Source: Liopterus haemorrhoidalis
Taxonomy: Eukaryota; Arthropoda; Insecta; Coleoptera; Dytiscidae
Direction of reading: 5' to 3'
Assembly: GCA_963971575.1 (NCBI GenBank)
Contig: OZ020616.1
Span: forward strand, 37,180,306 to 37,244,305
DNA: 64,000 nt
This document shows positions 1 to 9,907 of the stretch, piece after piece. The position numbers were made by a program, and so were the translations under genes. Positions within the stretch are counted from its first letter, which is position 1. Each line of letters opens with the position of its first letter. Under the pieces are notes generated by a model. It did not search any database. It worked only from the letters and a program-made list of their open reading frames with translations, and was not told the DNA's origin.

Positions 1-992
1 ATATAGAGTAGATGCTTTAGCTCCGAGGACCGCGCAAGATTGGTTTCCCAAGTTTAAAAATTGCAATTTCGACCTTGGTGATGCACCTCGCTCCGGGCGA
101 CCTTCCGACTTCGACGAAGATCGTCTCAAGATGTTTTTGAAGGAAGATGGTCGTCAAACAACACGAGGGTTGGCCGAAAAGATGGAATGTGCCTTTAAGA
201 CCATCTCTAACCATCTTCACTCCATGGGCTTTACTTAAAAACTTGAGAATTGGGTGCCACATAATTTGAGCGATGGCCACAACAAAAATCGTCGGGAAAA
301 AACAACACGCGGTCAAAAGCAACGATTTTTATACAGATTTGTCACCGGCGATGAGAAGTGGTGTCTTTACGTAAATATGAAGCAAAGAAAAGAGTGGACG
401 GCACCAGGAGACACACCAAGGCCGAGAGTTAAGCAAGATCTCCATCCCAAGAAGACAATGATCTGCGTCTGGTGGGATTGTGAAGGTGTGCTCTACTGGG
501 AAATGCTGGAGAAGAACAAGACTGTCGACAAGGCACGCTATTTCGCCCAGCTTCATCGCGTGATCGAAGCAATTCAGCAGAAAAGGGCCAATCGACGTGG
601 TGTAGTCATCCTTCTTCATGACAATGCGCGCTCACACACTGCAAACATCGACAAAGAGGCTCTGAATGATCTCAAATGGGAGGTTCTATCGCATCCGCCA
701 TACTCTCCGGACCTTGCGCCAACGGATTATCACCTTTTCCGCTCCATGTCGAACCAAATGAGGGACGTAACCTTCGCTAACGATGAAGACCTCAAAACCT
801 GGCTCACAAACTTCTTCAATACAAAATCAAAAGATTTTTGTCGAGATGGCATCAACAAGTTGGTCGATAGGTGGGAACAGGGTGTAAATAATGGTGGAGA
901 ATATATTATTGATTAATTTGTTACTATAATTATTGTTTTCTTCAATAAATCTTATAAACAAAAAAAACGCGGGAATTTATTACGCAACCCAA
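1..992 (+). mobile_element. mariner transposon, mellifera-like, left end outside window
   Basis: The window opens inside a mariner element. The right terminal inverted repeat lies at about 967-992; read outward-in it begins TTGGGTTGCGTAATAAATTC, the style of mellifera-subfamily mariners, and it is followed by a TA dinucleotide (993-994), the expected target duplication. The left end and the first part of the transposase are beyond position 1. The transposase frame fills most of the element. Confidence 0.9.
2..916 (+). pseudogene. mariner transposase with one in-frame stop
   Basis: Mariner transposases cut and paste the element by a DD34D catalytic core in the nucleus. One frame (codons starting at 2) runs to the stop at 914-916, broken only by TAA at 236-238, just before the WVPHNL motif that is normally internal. 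All three catalytic aspartates are visible: in VTGDEKW, in LHDNARSHT and in YSPDLAPTDYHLF, with exactly 34 residues between the second and third. ANRRGVV and ICVWWD are typical mellifera-group segments. Upstream sequence encodes the helix-turn-helix region (LGDAPRSGRPS...). A GTG at 254 opens the downstream frame but is not a natural start. The single stop suggests a young but inactivated copy, unless the region before position 1 holds further damage. Confidence 0.92.
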
Positions 993-1107
993 TATTTTTT
1001 ATTTATTCATATTTATTTTTTATTTTGTAACTTTTAGATACAATAACTTCACAGTTTTGTACATTATTTTCGCCATTTTTGATACTTCTAATAAAAATAA
1101 CTCGATG

Positions 1108-1300
1108 GCTAAATAGAGTGACGAACGAAGAAGTATTGCGGCAAATGGAAGAGGAACCATGTCTGTGGAGAAAGTTTCAGAAAAGAAGGGATGTTTGAAT
1201 TGGACATATTATAAGACACGAAGGACTGGTAAAAACGATACTGGAAGAAAAATTTCCAGTTTTCTGTCTTGACCTTCTTATAATTCACATTCACATTCGG
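1108..1300 (+). pseudogene. non-LTR retrotransposon fragment (RTE-like C-terminal tail)
   Basis: A single frame reads NRVTNEEVLRQMEEE, then KFQKRRDV, a TGA stop, then IGHIIRHEGLVKTILEEKFP. The pattern R(V/I)(T/S)NEEVL followed by (Y/W)(I/F)GHI(I/L)RHEGL..TI(L/I)EGK is the region downstream of the reverse transcriptase in RTE-like LINEs. Only about 65 codons survive and there is no neighbouring RT domain, so this is a relic. The family is well supported by the motif; the clade is inferred. Confidence 0.6.
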
Positions 1301-1309
1301 TTCCGTACA

Positions 1310-2313
1310 TAGTTAAGTTTATCTACACATGGTCTCCACGCGGGAATCTTTTTCGGCTATCGTATTCAATCAAAATTTAGTGCACTAAATGATGCGTATT
1401 AAAATAAAACATGGGAAATTGTTCTTTGGGTTAAAATTTATAGCTATGTCGCTATTCACCAAATCTTTTAAATCAAAGACGCTATGCATTATTCGTGTTG
1501 TTTCGTGCATTTAAAAAAATTGATTATGACGCCATAGAAAATCACTAGTTTGGTCGGATTACTAGTTCTGTCAGTTGCAGTATTTTTATAAATGTTGTAT
1601 CTTTCGTTAGACAAAAAATTGTATAATTTCTTCTTTAACATAGAATCCCGTAACAGTGAAAGAAAAGAAAAACGACAACAACTCGTCAAACCTGATATCA
1701 AAAATAATATAACAAGCCGTCATTAGACATCCCCATAAACCATTAGTGTAAGTGTTTGAGTAGGTAAGAAAGGAAATGGCGCTGTAGTCAATCTAAAAGA
1801 CATTACATCTCCGGACGTTTGTAAGGATAATATATTCCGGTGCACAATGGCGTTTAGTGCATTGTACGCATGCGTTCACTGTTGTGTTTATGGTCGCCTC
1901 TTGCTCGGACAATGGCCAAGAGCTATATTGATTTTCGTGTCCACTCGCTGACACTTGGACATAGAGGAAGGCAACTGCGAAGTGGGAACTCGACTTTGCA
2001 TGTGACTTCGTTATTTACTACTGTTTCACTTAATTTATTTTAATTGATACGCTTCTGGTTGAATTGGATGGCATGCTTTACCAATCACCATTGATCATTT
2101 CAAGTATACCTATAATCTGCACTACGTACGTAAGTTTGGTAATAAAGTTCGAGTTGGAACTCAAACATTAAAAGAGATCTCATGTCGGAGTCAAGACAAT
2201 TGAAGCGAAGTTTTATAATGTTAAGTAACTTTACGCGAATAATTTTATAGTTAAATAGGTATAGACAAGAAACCTTTAGACCGTCGCGCATACGTCTGTC
2301 TGGCTCTCTGTCT
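1310..2313. other. no recognisable feature
   Basis: AT-rich sequence with only short spurious open frames on either strand. I see no domain, inverted repeat or tRNA-like block. A short CTGTCTG-rich run at about 2295-2320 precedes the hAT-type repeat at 2322. Confidence 0.4.
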
Positions 2314-2321
2314 GTCTGTGT

Positions 2322-2468
2322 CAGGCGCGTACTGGGGGGTTGACGGGTCTGAGCTCCCGCTAAACATTAAAAAATACATTTTAAGAGATGCATTTTTCTT
2401 GTAATTGAAAGATTATATACGTGACTCTCTAGCCCCTCTCCCCCAAGAACAAATTCTGGGTGCTCTTG
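2322..2468. mobile_element. short hAT-type non-autonomous element (copy 1 of a two-copy family)
   Basis: A 147-bp block starts CAGGCGCGTACTGGGGGG and ends ...CCCCCAAGAACAAATTCTGGGTGCTCTTG. It is flanked by GTCTGTGT (2314-2321) and GTTTGTGT (2469-2476), a 7/8 match of the 8-bp size expected for hAT insertions. A related 204-bp copy with the same C-rich and G-rich ends lies at 61147-61350. It has no coding capacity. Confidence 0.55.
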
Positions 2469-2885
2469 GTTTGTGTGTTAAAAAAGGGGACCAAACGGCA
2501 GACTCTAGGTAGTAAGTATGTAGGAAGTAGTAGATATAAATTTGGAATGCAGTTTTTGACCACAATATAGGACAAATACTGAGAATTTGAAAAAGTATAT
2601 CAATGACAAATATTTATATTTACGTATTTTGCAAAAAAAAAATTGTTGGAACTAGTTAAAAAAAAAAAAAATTCCTTGTATTCCTGCAAATATTTCGTTG
2701 CACAACTCTGAATGATTAGTCTAAAAGACTGGAAAAAAAAAAAAATCAAAGTAATGCACAGTGATTGAACTAGGGTAGTACGAAATTTTTAATCGGTTTA
2801 AGTATTTTTGGGAAAAATTTCGATTTTTACCATTAAAAAATTATTTTTCTAACATATATCTGGTGTTCAACAAAAGCTTCTAATG

Positions 2886-3029
2886 CAGCGTTTCCCAAAC
2901 TGTGGCCGCGGCGCCCTGGAGCGCCGAAAACATTGTTACAGCTCTGATTGAATATATTGACTTGGGGCGCCGCGGGAAATTTTTAATACATTAAGGGCGC
3001 CTGTAACCAAAAAAGTTTGGGAACCACTG
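2886..3029. mobile_element. 144-bp hAT MITE with perfect 8-bp target duplication
   Basis: The left end CAGCGTTTCCCAAACT and the right end AGTTTGGGAACCACTG are inverted repeats matching at 14 of 16 positions. CAGNGGTTCCCAAAC-type ends are classic hAT termini. The element is flanked on both sides by TTCTAATG (2878-2885 and 3030-3037), an exact 8-bp duplication. The interior is GC-rich (GGCGCCGCGG) and non-coding. Mobilisation would need a hAT transposase supplied elsewhere. Confidence 0.9.
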
Positions 3030-3058
3030 TTCTAATGTATAGATTAAGGAACGAAAAG

Positions 3059-3097
3059 TCTTCTTCTTCTTCTTCTTCTTCTTCTTCTTCTTCTTCA
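3059..3097. repeat. (CTT)n microsatellite, the 3' tail of the adjacent LINE
   Basis: About 12 uninterrupted TTC/CTT triplets. On the minus strand this is (GAA)n immediately downstream of the LINE stop codon, so it is best explained as the element's short-repeat 3' tail rather than an independent microsatellite. Confidence 0.85.
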
Positions 3098-3098
3098 G

Positions 3099-3300
3099 CT
3101 TTTCCCATTTTCATATAGGGTCGCTGTTACTGACGAGTCTCCTCCATTCTCTTCTATCCAAATACTCATCCCCCACTAGATCCTTACCATCTAAATCTTT
3201 CTTGATGCAATCCCTCCACCTCGTTTTAGGTCTGCCACAGCTTATCTTACCCTTGACAATCTTATCATAGTCACCCTTCCTACGTAATCATCAGGTCTTT
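3099..3300 (-). pseudogene. non-LTR retrotransposon 3' end (endonuclease/RT polyprotein tail)
   Basis: Reading leftward, the frame gives KGDYDKIVKGKISCGRPKTR, WRDCIKKDL, DGKDLVGDEYLDRREW and RRLVSNSDPI followed by a stop at about 3113. GRP+TRWRD.I++DL ... DR.EWR.LV.NSDPI is the conserved carboxyl terminus of many RTE-like LINEs. The stop is followed almost at once by the simple-sequence tail at 3059-3097, as expected for these elements. The copy is strongly 5' truncated. Confidence 0.75.
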
Positions 3301-3724
3301 TCATTACGGCTCATACTATTTCATATATAGGCAAACTTTTTAATGTCGAGAACCACATTCAATAATATATTTTTTTAATTTTTTGTCGCGGGCCGCCTTC
3401 CATAGCATTTGGCGGGCAAAACTTCCTTTTGTATTTTCAATTTTTTACGATCTTTTGATTACCCCGGTTTACACGAATTTACCTCGACGTAAATACTCTT
3501 AGTGTGTATCAAGCCAAAACAGCGCGGCAGTAATGAGTTGGCTACGTTAGATAAGAAATGGAAAGCAGATGTCCTTATATTTATTACAAAAAACAAAATA
3601 TACTTACTCCAAGAGCTCCACCAGAGCAAACAGTGAGAAAATGTAGATAGTTCTCAAATGTATTCAAGAATAAAAACGAAATTATGAATAAAAATACAGA
3701 AAATTAATGCACGATTCTTTAAAT

Positions 3725-4073
3725 TAGTAGTGTCCAATTTTTTCCCATAGTGGGGCCATATTTAGTTCTAGATATGTTTCACGTTCTAGATTAAGTTGAA
3801 TCGGGGACCAGATTTAAAAATCACATGAGGACAGGATGTAGAAATGCTTAAAATCACTTGAGAGCGTGGTGAAGGGTTGGAGGGGGGTTCTTAAGAAATT
3901 TAAAAAAACCATTTATAACGAGGGGAGAGGAGAAGTTTCGAAAATCACATTAGGGCGTAGGTTAGTAACTGCAAAAATCACTTGAGGACGGAAGGGCATA
4001 AATTTCGTGCGAGCCGTTTGAATCTTATTGTCGGACCGAATCCGACCCGCGGACCTTAGGTTGAACACCACTG
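3725..4073. mobile_element. hAT-type non-autonomous element, family C
   Basis: The ends are TAGTAGTGTCCAA and, inverted, CAGTGGTGTTCAA (10 of 13 matching). Flanking octamers CTTTAAAT (3717-3724) and CTATAACT (4074-4081) match at 6 of 8. The interior repeats AAAATCACTTGAGGACGG-like units and carries the segment GCGAGCCGTTT..CTTATTGT.GG, which recurs at 48285-48315. It is non-coding and old. Confidence 0.55.
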
Positions 4074-4932
4074 CTATAACTTAAGAGCCATGAGTACTTA
4101 CTTGTACTATCTGAAATACATACCTGTAATGTTGCCTGTAGATAGTAAAATTTTGAGTTACATTGGCTTAGGTTATGTATTACGTGTAATATGTATCTAT
4201 ACTAACTTATGAAATAGCCTGCACATTTGTACTGATATAAATATGAATGCAGTGTCCTGCACTATCCAACCTGCCATATCAACCGCTGCAGTAATGCATT
4301 CTAGAGTAAATTGTCATTAATTCCTGTAAACGTTGTAATAAATATCCATCACAAATTCATATATATCACACAAATTCATAATTAATGAATATCTCTGATT
4401 AATTCATGGTTAAATCAACGTCCAGTGTCCAGTACATAGACCGAACCGCGACTCAATCGACCTGACAAATTGCACATTGATTACACTGCATTGATAGAAT
4501 TATTCATCAAATTATTAAAACCGATAGTCAATACAACATATAAAAACAGCGCTATTCCGAGTAGTAATTATTAGAAAATCAAAGGGTTTTCTATTATAAG
4601 GAGATAATATGAATTGTTCTGCTCTACTTAAAAAAAATATATATAAAAATAAAAAAATTCTGTAGTATTCGTGGATCTTTGTTTATATTTGAATTTTATG
4701 TCGACAGAGGGAGCTTCCCCCGAATATAAACCAATATTAATGTGATTTGTTAGTGGGACCGTAAAGAAATTTATTATTTTAAAGTACATTTTTTTTTTCC
4801 TAGAAATTTTAATAACGTATAATTACAAAATATAATTTTTCTACGACTATATGTATAGATATAAGTTCATTACAGGCGTGTCAGTGATAAGTAAATGTAG
4901 CACGTTCCCCACTCATTTTTTACACACCGCTG

Positions 4933-4966
4933 ACCTGTTACGTAATGAGCTCATTACGTAACAGGT
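4933..4966. repeat. 34-bp perfect palindrome
   Basis: ACCTGTTACGTAATGAG is followed directly by its exact reverse complement, centred on GAGCTC. A third, imperfect copy of the half-site (CATTACATAACAGGTTCAA) follows at about 4973-4991. No coding or transposon context explains it. Confidence 0.9.
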
Positions 4967-5012
4967 TGAACCCATTACATAACAGGTTCAAGCAGCAATA
5001 GCCAACCAGTGC

Positions 5013-5273
5013 TAGGCAACGATAAATAGGTTGAAAGCATATGTCAAATTATTGTTTGTTAAGGAAACAAGATTAAAATTAAATAATATAATTAAAGTTA
5101 ACGTATATTGCAAATATATTTTTTGATAGAATTGGTTTTGGTCAGTCAGTTAATCAGTTGACGCAAGTATTGTCATTTTAACTGAATTTACATTCCGTAT
5201 GACTCGTACATGACCATTGCTGAACAACGTAATAAATAGGTTGAAAGCAACTGTCAAATTATTGTTAGTTTTT
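5013..5273. repeat. pair of ~48-bp direct repeats
   Basis: The segment at 5013-5060 (GATAAATAGGTTGAAAGCA..TGTCAAATTATTGT) recurs with a few changes at 5224-5273. The copies are about 210 bp apart. They may be parts of an old repeat family whose boundaries I cannot define. Confidence 0.75.
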
Positions 5274-5295
5274 AAAGAGAACCTGACGCTAGGTA

Positions 5296-5855
5296 GTTCC
5301 GTGGACTTCAAGTTCTTTGTGTATTGTTCTCCTTCCCTGAAGGTTGCACCCTAATGCCATTCTGGAGATGTCGTTTATTGCCTTCCGGAGGGTATGGCCA
5401 ATCTAGTTCCACTTTCTTGCCTGGATTTCCAAGTGGATAGGTTTTTATGTTGTCGATTCCTAAAGATGAGTATTGGGAATATGATCTGACCAAGTGATGC
5501 GAAAAATTCTTCGCAGACATCTGTTAATAAAAACTTCATTTAGAGGAGTTTATGGGTAATTTCTTTAGTGACTTTCCAAGTTTCGCAGCCATACATTAGA
5601 TTTTACATTGGTTTTAAATATGCGTACCTTAGTGTTGCGAGAGATCTTATTGGATTTTCAGACTTCTTTCAACAAACCGAATGCTTGTTGAGCTTTAAGT
5701 ATTCTGTTGTTCACGTCTTTCGAAGTTCCTCCATCTCTCGTTATTACACTACCGAGGTAGCAGAATTCTTCCACATCTTCTAAGTCTTCGCCGTTGATGG
5801 AAAATCTGTTGATGTTATTGGTATCAATCCGAATTACTTTGGTTTTCGCTTTATT
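5296..5855 (-). pseudogene. non-LTR retrotransposon remnant (RTE-like, RT to C-terminus)
   Basis: Reading leftward the frame gives TKVIRIDTNNINRFSINGED, then LEDVEEFCYLGSVITRDGGT, SKDVNNRILKAQQAFGLLKE, a TGA where Trp is usual, KSNKISRNTKVRIFKTNVKS, and after a frameshift FINRCLRRIFRITWSDHI, KPIHLEI, KWNWIGHTLRK and RMALG.N.QGRR. This is the stretch after the RT palm in RTE-like LINEs (F.YLGS.IT.DG; RR..RI.W.D.I; W.WIGHTLRK). There is at least one stop and one frameshift, so it is dead. Confidence 0.85.
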
Positions 5856-5879
5856 AGATTCATATATAGATTACTTAAA

Positions 5880-6640
5880 TTATGCGAATAAAATAAACTG
5901 TAGAGACTGTAATGTCAGGGTCAAAATATACCTTGTAACACGTACTATCTGGTCAAATTAACATTACAGCTATATTAGAGTGTAGTTTTGTTCAGAATAA
6001 CCCTTGTATATTAATAAGTTTGTTTTAAATTAAAGAAATGTCTTTTTGACTATACCTTAATATTGTTTTCTATACTATAAATGTGTAACTGAAAAGAATG
6101 ATCAAGTAATTTTTCATGGACATTGCTATGATGAAAATATAATTTAATATTACCATAAACCGGATTAAACCCACGTAAAATCGGTTTTTAATTACATGCT
6201 CTACTACTATATCGTCAAGTGGAACTTTTGTAATTATCATTGTAAAAGGTTTGATTAAAAGCCAATTATTATTTTTATGATATGACATCAAATTTTGCAG
6301 TTGACATTAGTTAACAAACTGTTTCTTCTGAAAATTTACTTACGACAAATTTCTTGTAGATTGTTTAACAATTTAATCTTAAGTTATAAAAGAAAATATT
6401 AATTTGATCTTAACCTTTCCGAAAGGGGTACATTTTGTTTGTACTTATTATTTGCTTCATACAAATGACATTTTAATATTTTCTGGGGGTCTATTCTGTA
6501 AGCCTTTCAACAATTCTTTTTACAGTGTCCTGTCGAAAGTTCGTACAGTACAGTACGCATCAAAATTACATTGACATTGTGAAAGGAACTGTCGACAAGT
6601 TATAGAATGGACTCCCTAGGTGTCAGGCTGTTGGCGTTTA
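5880..6640. other. no recognisable feature
   Basis: AT-rich sequence with a 73-codon open frame on the minus strand (6070-6291) that has no recognisable domain and a composition expected by chance. Confidence 0.4.
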
Positions 6641-7645
6641 AATATTAATCTTGGGGTGTCCTCCATATTTCTTGCCATTTCTTTCTTTTCCGAGTTTGAG
6701 TACCGGTGAAAAAGGTGTAGGCAAGATTTTTTTTTTTTTTTTTTGAAATATTTGTTAATAAATGAAATGTTCTTAATTGTATGTTAAGAAGGATTAATAT
6801 TATGTATATTTTTGGGCTCATTATAGAATGAGGCAATGAGACATTAATTCGATGAATTTCTCCTTCCAATAATCAATTGTTTGACGTGCTGTGTGGGAGC
6901 TTTCATTGTCATGATGAAGAATTATGCGACATTTTTGGTTGTTTTTCTTGATTTTGTCGATGACTTCTGGCAAACAATTTGTTGTATACCATTCAGCATT
7001 AGCTGTTCTTCAATCCTCTAAAGGAATAGTTGCGACATGTCCAGTACAACCGAAATAACAAGCGAACATTTTCTTGGAAGTGCTTCGTGAACGAACAATT
7101 TATGTGGGTTTCGGTTCATCCTGGAAGAACCAATCAGTGAATTGTTGCTTAGTTTCCGATTCATATGAATAAATCCAAGTTTCGTCACCTGTAACGATAT
7201 TGTATACAGATTTTGCAGTGCCTAGGTTGAATTTTTTTAGCATTCCCTTACACCAATCAACACGAACCTTTTTTTGAGCTTCGGTCAAATTATGCGGAAT
7301 CCATCGGGAACAGATCTTTTTCACAGCTAAATGTTCATGCAAAATTGAATGTATGCAGTCTGCGATATGCCAAAGGATGCCTCTATCTTACGGTAAGTCA
7401 CATGCCGATCTTCTTCAATCATTTTGCGCACAGCATCGATGTTTTTTTTGAATTACAACCTATTTTGGTCGATCTTCACGAGATTCATCAGTGACGGACG
7501 CACGACCACATCGAAATTCTGCAAACCAATTGTAAACAGTCTTTTTGATGGTGCTTCATTACCAAAAGTTGAACGAAGCGAATCTATGCATTGTTGTTGA
7601 GTTAGGCCTTTACTAAAATCGTAAAAACTCATCCAACGAAAACCT
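6640..7645 (-). pseudogene. mariner transposase remnant
   Basis: Reading leftward: FRWMSFYDFSKGLTQQQCID (N-terminal helix-turn-helix region), NIDAVRKMIEEDRHVTYRKI, HEHLAVKKICSRWIPHNL, VYNIVTGDETWIYSYE (first catalytic Asp), a segment ending in FFQDEPKPT, ACYFGCTGHVATIPL, then HHDNESSHTARQTIDYWKEK (second Asp) and ELMSHC. The frame shifts near 7450 and 7340 and has stops near 7098. Sequence after ELMSHC no longer resembles mariner, so the third Asp region is lost. No terminal inverted repeats are evident. A 17-base poly(A) on this strand (7653-7669) abuts the N-terminus. Confidence 0.85.
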
Positions 7646-8065
7646 TCACGAGTTTTTTTTTTTTTTTTTAACGCTCTTTCTTTTCCTCTCGTTAAGCAAA
7701 TATTGGTAGCAGGAGATCGCATCTAAAATGCCTCGTCTTGCTTTTGCATTCCTTTCAAAATCTGGATCATTTGGTACAATTTGATCAATGATTTCGGTTA
7801 TCGTTACCAAATTTTTACCAAGGAAATCTTTGGCAAGTTCTTTGGGTTCTTCATGAATTCCTTGTTCTGTCAGTTCTTGAAGGTCGTCGTTGGTAAGACT
7901 CTCACCAGAAACTTGCAGTAACTCCTCAATATCTTGCTCTAAATTTATATCTACATTTCCTAGTCCTGCTGTATCGATTAGGTTTACAATTTGGCCAACT
8001 ATAGGCTCTTCTCGTTGCGAATCCTTGGATACCTTAGATACGAAACAATGAAATGCAGCAATAAT
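7646..8065 (-). pseudogene. C-terminal fragment resembling a pogo/Tigger-type (CENP-B-like) protein
   Basis: A frame without any ATG stays open for about 130 codons and ends at TGA (7646-7648). It reads EEPIVGQIVNLIDTAGLGNV, DINLEQDIEELLQVSGESLT, NDDLQELTEQGIHEE, then a segment with DPDFERNAKARRGILDAIS and CYQYLLNERKRK. The DIEELL...LT.DDL.EL..QG segment is like the acidic tail after the DDE_1 domain of Tigger/jerky proteins; the catalytic part is not present. It could be a last exon, since an AG precedes the clean frame near 8042. Poly(A)17 and a mariner remnant sit at its 3' side. Family assignment is by pattern only. Confidence 0.5.
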
Positions 8066-8533
8066 TTAAATCAGCGTAAATTTTCAGCTTTTTTTATGAT
8101 TCATGCAGACCGCGTTATATTGAATCAACGTTAATAGAGGAAGCGCTAAACGAGGTCTTACTATGTAACTGATTATGTCAAGTTTGTAGTATCTATGTAA
8201 CTTTACTAATTAATTTTCTTTTCTTTTTTCAGGTGAGTTTCCACATTTAACTTTTCAATTACATACTCACACCTCGCTGGTAAGTTAAGGACAAATATTT
8301 AAACTGAAACACGCTTAAAAACAAATGAACCTATTTTAGTTTTATTAATGTAAACTGTTTTATTGTCAACATTTGAGATTCTAACTAGTTTTGAATCCTT
8401 TCTGCTCAAGTGTTCTCAATCAGGTGGGAATTTTAAGGTTGGTAGGGGGGAGTATTAAGGTGTGTTTTCAATGTTAAATACATATTGTTTGGGATGCATC
8501 TTTTGGGATAACCCTGGAAAGGGTGGAAAGACA

Positions 8534-9427
8534 TCTATATTAATAAAATTGGAGGCTATCTCTTTTTATATTTTATTTGTTCGTCTTCATATTTGATTTC
8601 TACACGTTTCAGGGGTTTCACGTTTCATGAGGCAATATCAGCAAAAAATAATTTGGTGTCTGTCTGTCTGTCTGTTTGTCCGAGATTCACACAAAAACAG
8701 CTAAACATATTTTAGCAAAATTTGGTACGATGAGTAGATTCGAACATAGGCCATATGGAATCTCAAAATTATCATTCCAAAATGTTAAAACTTTACTAAA
8801 ACACTTATTATATCTCCTTTAGTATTGATTTGCAGAAAAATGTAAATTACAAAAATTATTTACAATAAGAAAACAAATAATTTCTATTCTATGCATTTTT
8901 TAAATTGCATGAATATTTCAGGATTTACGGGGGAACAACATAAATTTGAAATTTCACTTATTTTTACTTCAAAAATATATTCAAGAAAATTTGTTTATAA
9001 TGAAGAAACATTTTTTTTCTATTCAGTGGGATCAATGGCGGCGCTAGTTAGGGGGTCCACCTCCCAAATCGCTCTGACCCGAGTTACTCAGTTGCTCACC
9101 CCCAGAAAAGCTTGGAAAAAAAAATTAGAAGTGAGGACCTTTTTTGTTTTTAGGTCTTCACTTGTATTTTTGTATTTTAGAAGTCCGGACTTTTTAGGTC
9201 TTCACTTGTATTTTGTATTTTGTTTTTTTTTAGGTCATCACTTGTGTTTTCATCTATTTTTGTATGTATTTAATAACGATAAGAAATGATGCTCTCCTCA
9301 AATATCCCTCCCCCCAATTCTAAGAAGAATATCTCAATTATCATAACTCGTAGCGTTTTAGATATTATAACTTATCAACAAAAATACATTTAACAAAAAC
9401 TGAATGAAGTACGGGCACGTTAGCTAG
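8534..9427 (+). mobile_element. Helitron-like non-autonomous repeat
   Basis: Sequence starts A|TCTATATTAATAAAATTGGAG and ends ..GGGCACGTTAGCTAG|T, satisfying the Helitron rule 5'-TC...CTRR-3' inserted between A and T. Near the start is the TGTCTGTCTGTCTGTTTGTCCG block followed by AACAGCTAAACATATTTTAG, a pattern common in insect dispersed repeats. A diverged copy lies at 36118-36600. I do not see a strong hairpin before CTAG, which Helitrons usually have, so the class is tentative. The open frame at 8891-9289 has no recognisable domain. Confidence 0.5.
9150..9270. repeat. ~35-40 bp tandem repeat, three units
   Basis: Three units share TTTTAGGTC(T/A)TCACTTGT(A/G)TTTT, starting near 9160, 9198 and 9229. 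The reverse-complement motif AAGTGAGGACC occurs just upstream (about 9129) and a related AAGTGAAGAGC/GGTCCTCACC block occurs at 32268-32306. The unit lies inside the Helitron-like repeat. Confidence 0.7.
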
Positions 9428-9454
9428 TCTTACATAAGGTGGGAAGGGTGCGCG

Positions 9455-9478
9455 GGGTGAAAAAGGTTGAGAACCACT
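9455..9478. mobile_element. isolated hAT right terminus
   Basis: AAAAAGGTTGAGAACCACTG is a typical hAT end (inverted: CAGTGGTTCTCAACCTT). I could not find a matching left end or an 8-bp duplication of the following CTATATGG upstream, so the partner is lost or outside the recognisable range. Confidence 0.5.
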
Positions 9479-9907
9479 GCTATATGGTTTGAATGGTGGT
9501 ATTTTGGTACGAACCTATGTGATAGGTGGTCATAGAATCATGATACAAAGTGACAGATTGCATGTAAATTACGAGACAACCACAGCAATATAACCGATTA
9601 CAGCGACACAAGGGTTACAGAACAACGACTGTATTCATAGGGTGGTATCATAAATATGTCGACCGATATATTCACCTTGATGACATCAAAGCTTTGTGCC
9701 AGCACTGCACGTAATAACGCTCTGTTAACTTATGGCTTAAACTTCTTATACACACAATGATATATTGCTTATTCTATAGAATTGCATTGCAAACAGTGTA
9801 GTATCAACTTTTTAGAAAATTAATATGATAATACAATACAACAATGCCTTACTGGCATCTCTGAATATCGTCCTTTTATTTAGACGTTGTTTTTATTTAC
9901 TTCATTT

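Noticed and set aside
8234..8283. TTTTTTCAG ... GTAAGT segment resembling a small exon
   Set aside because: About 47 bp with splice-like borders only; no coding signal or neighbouring exon supports it.
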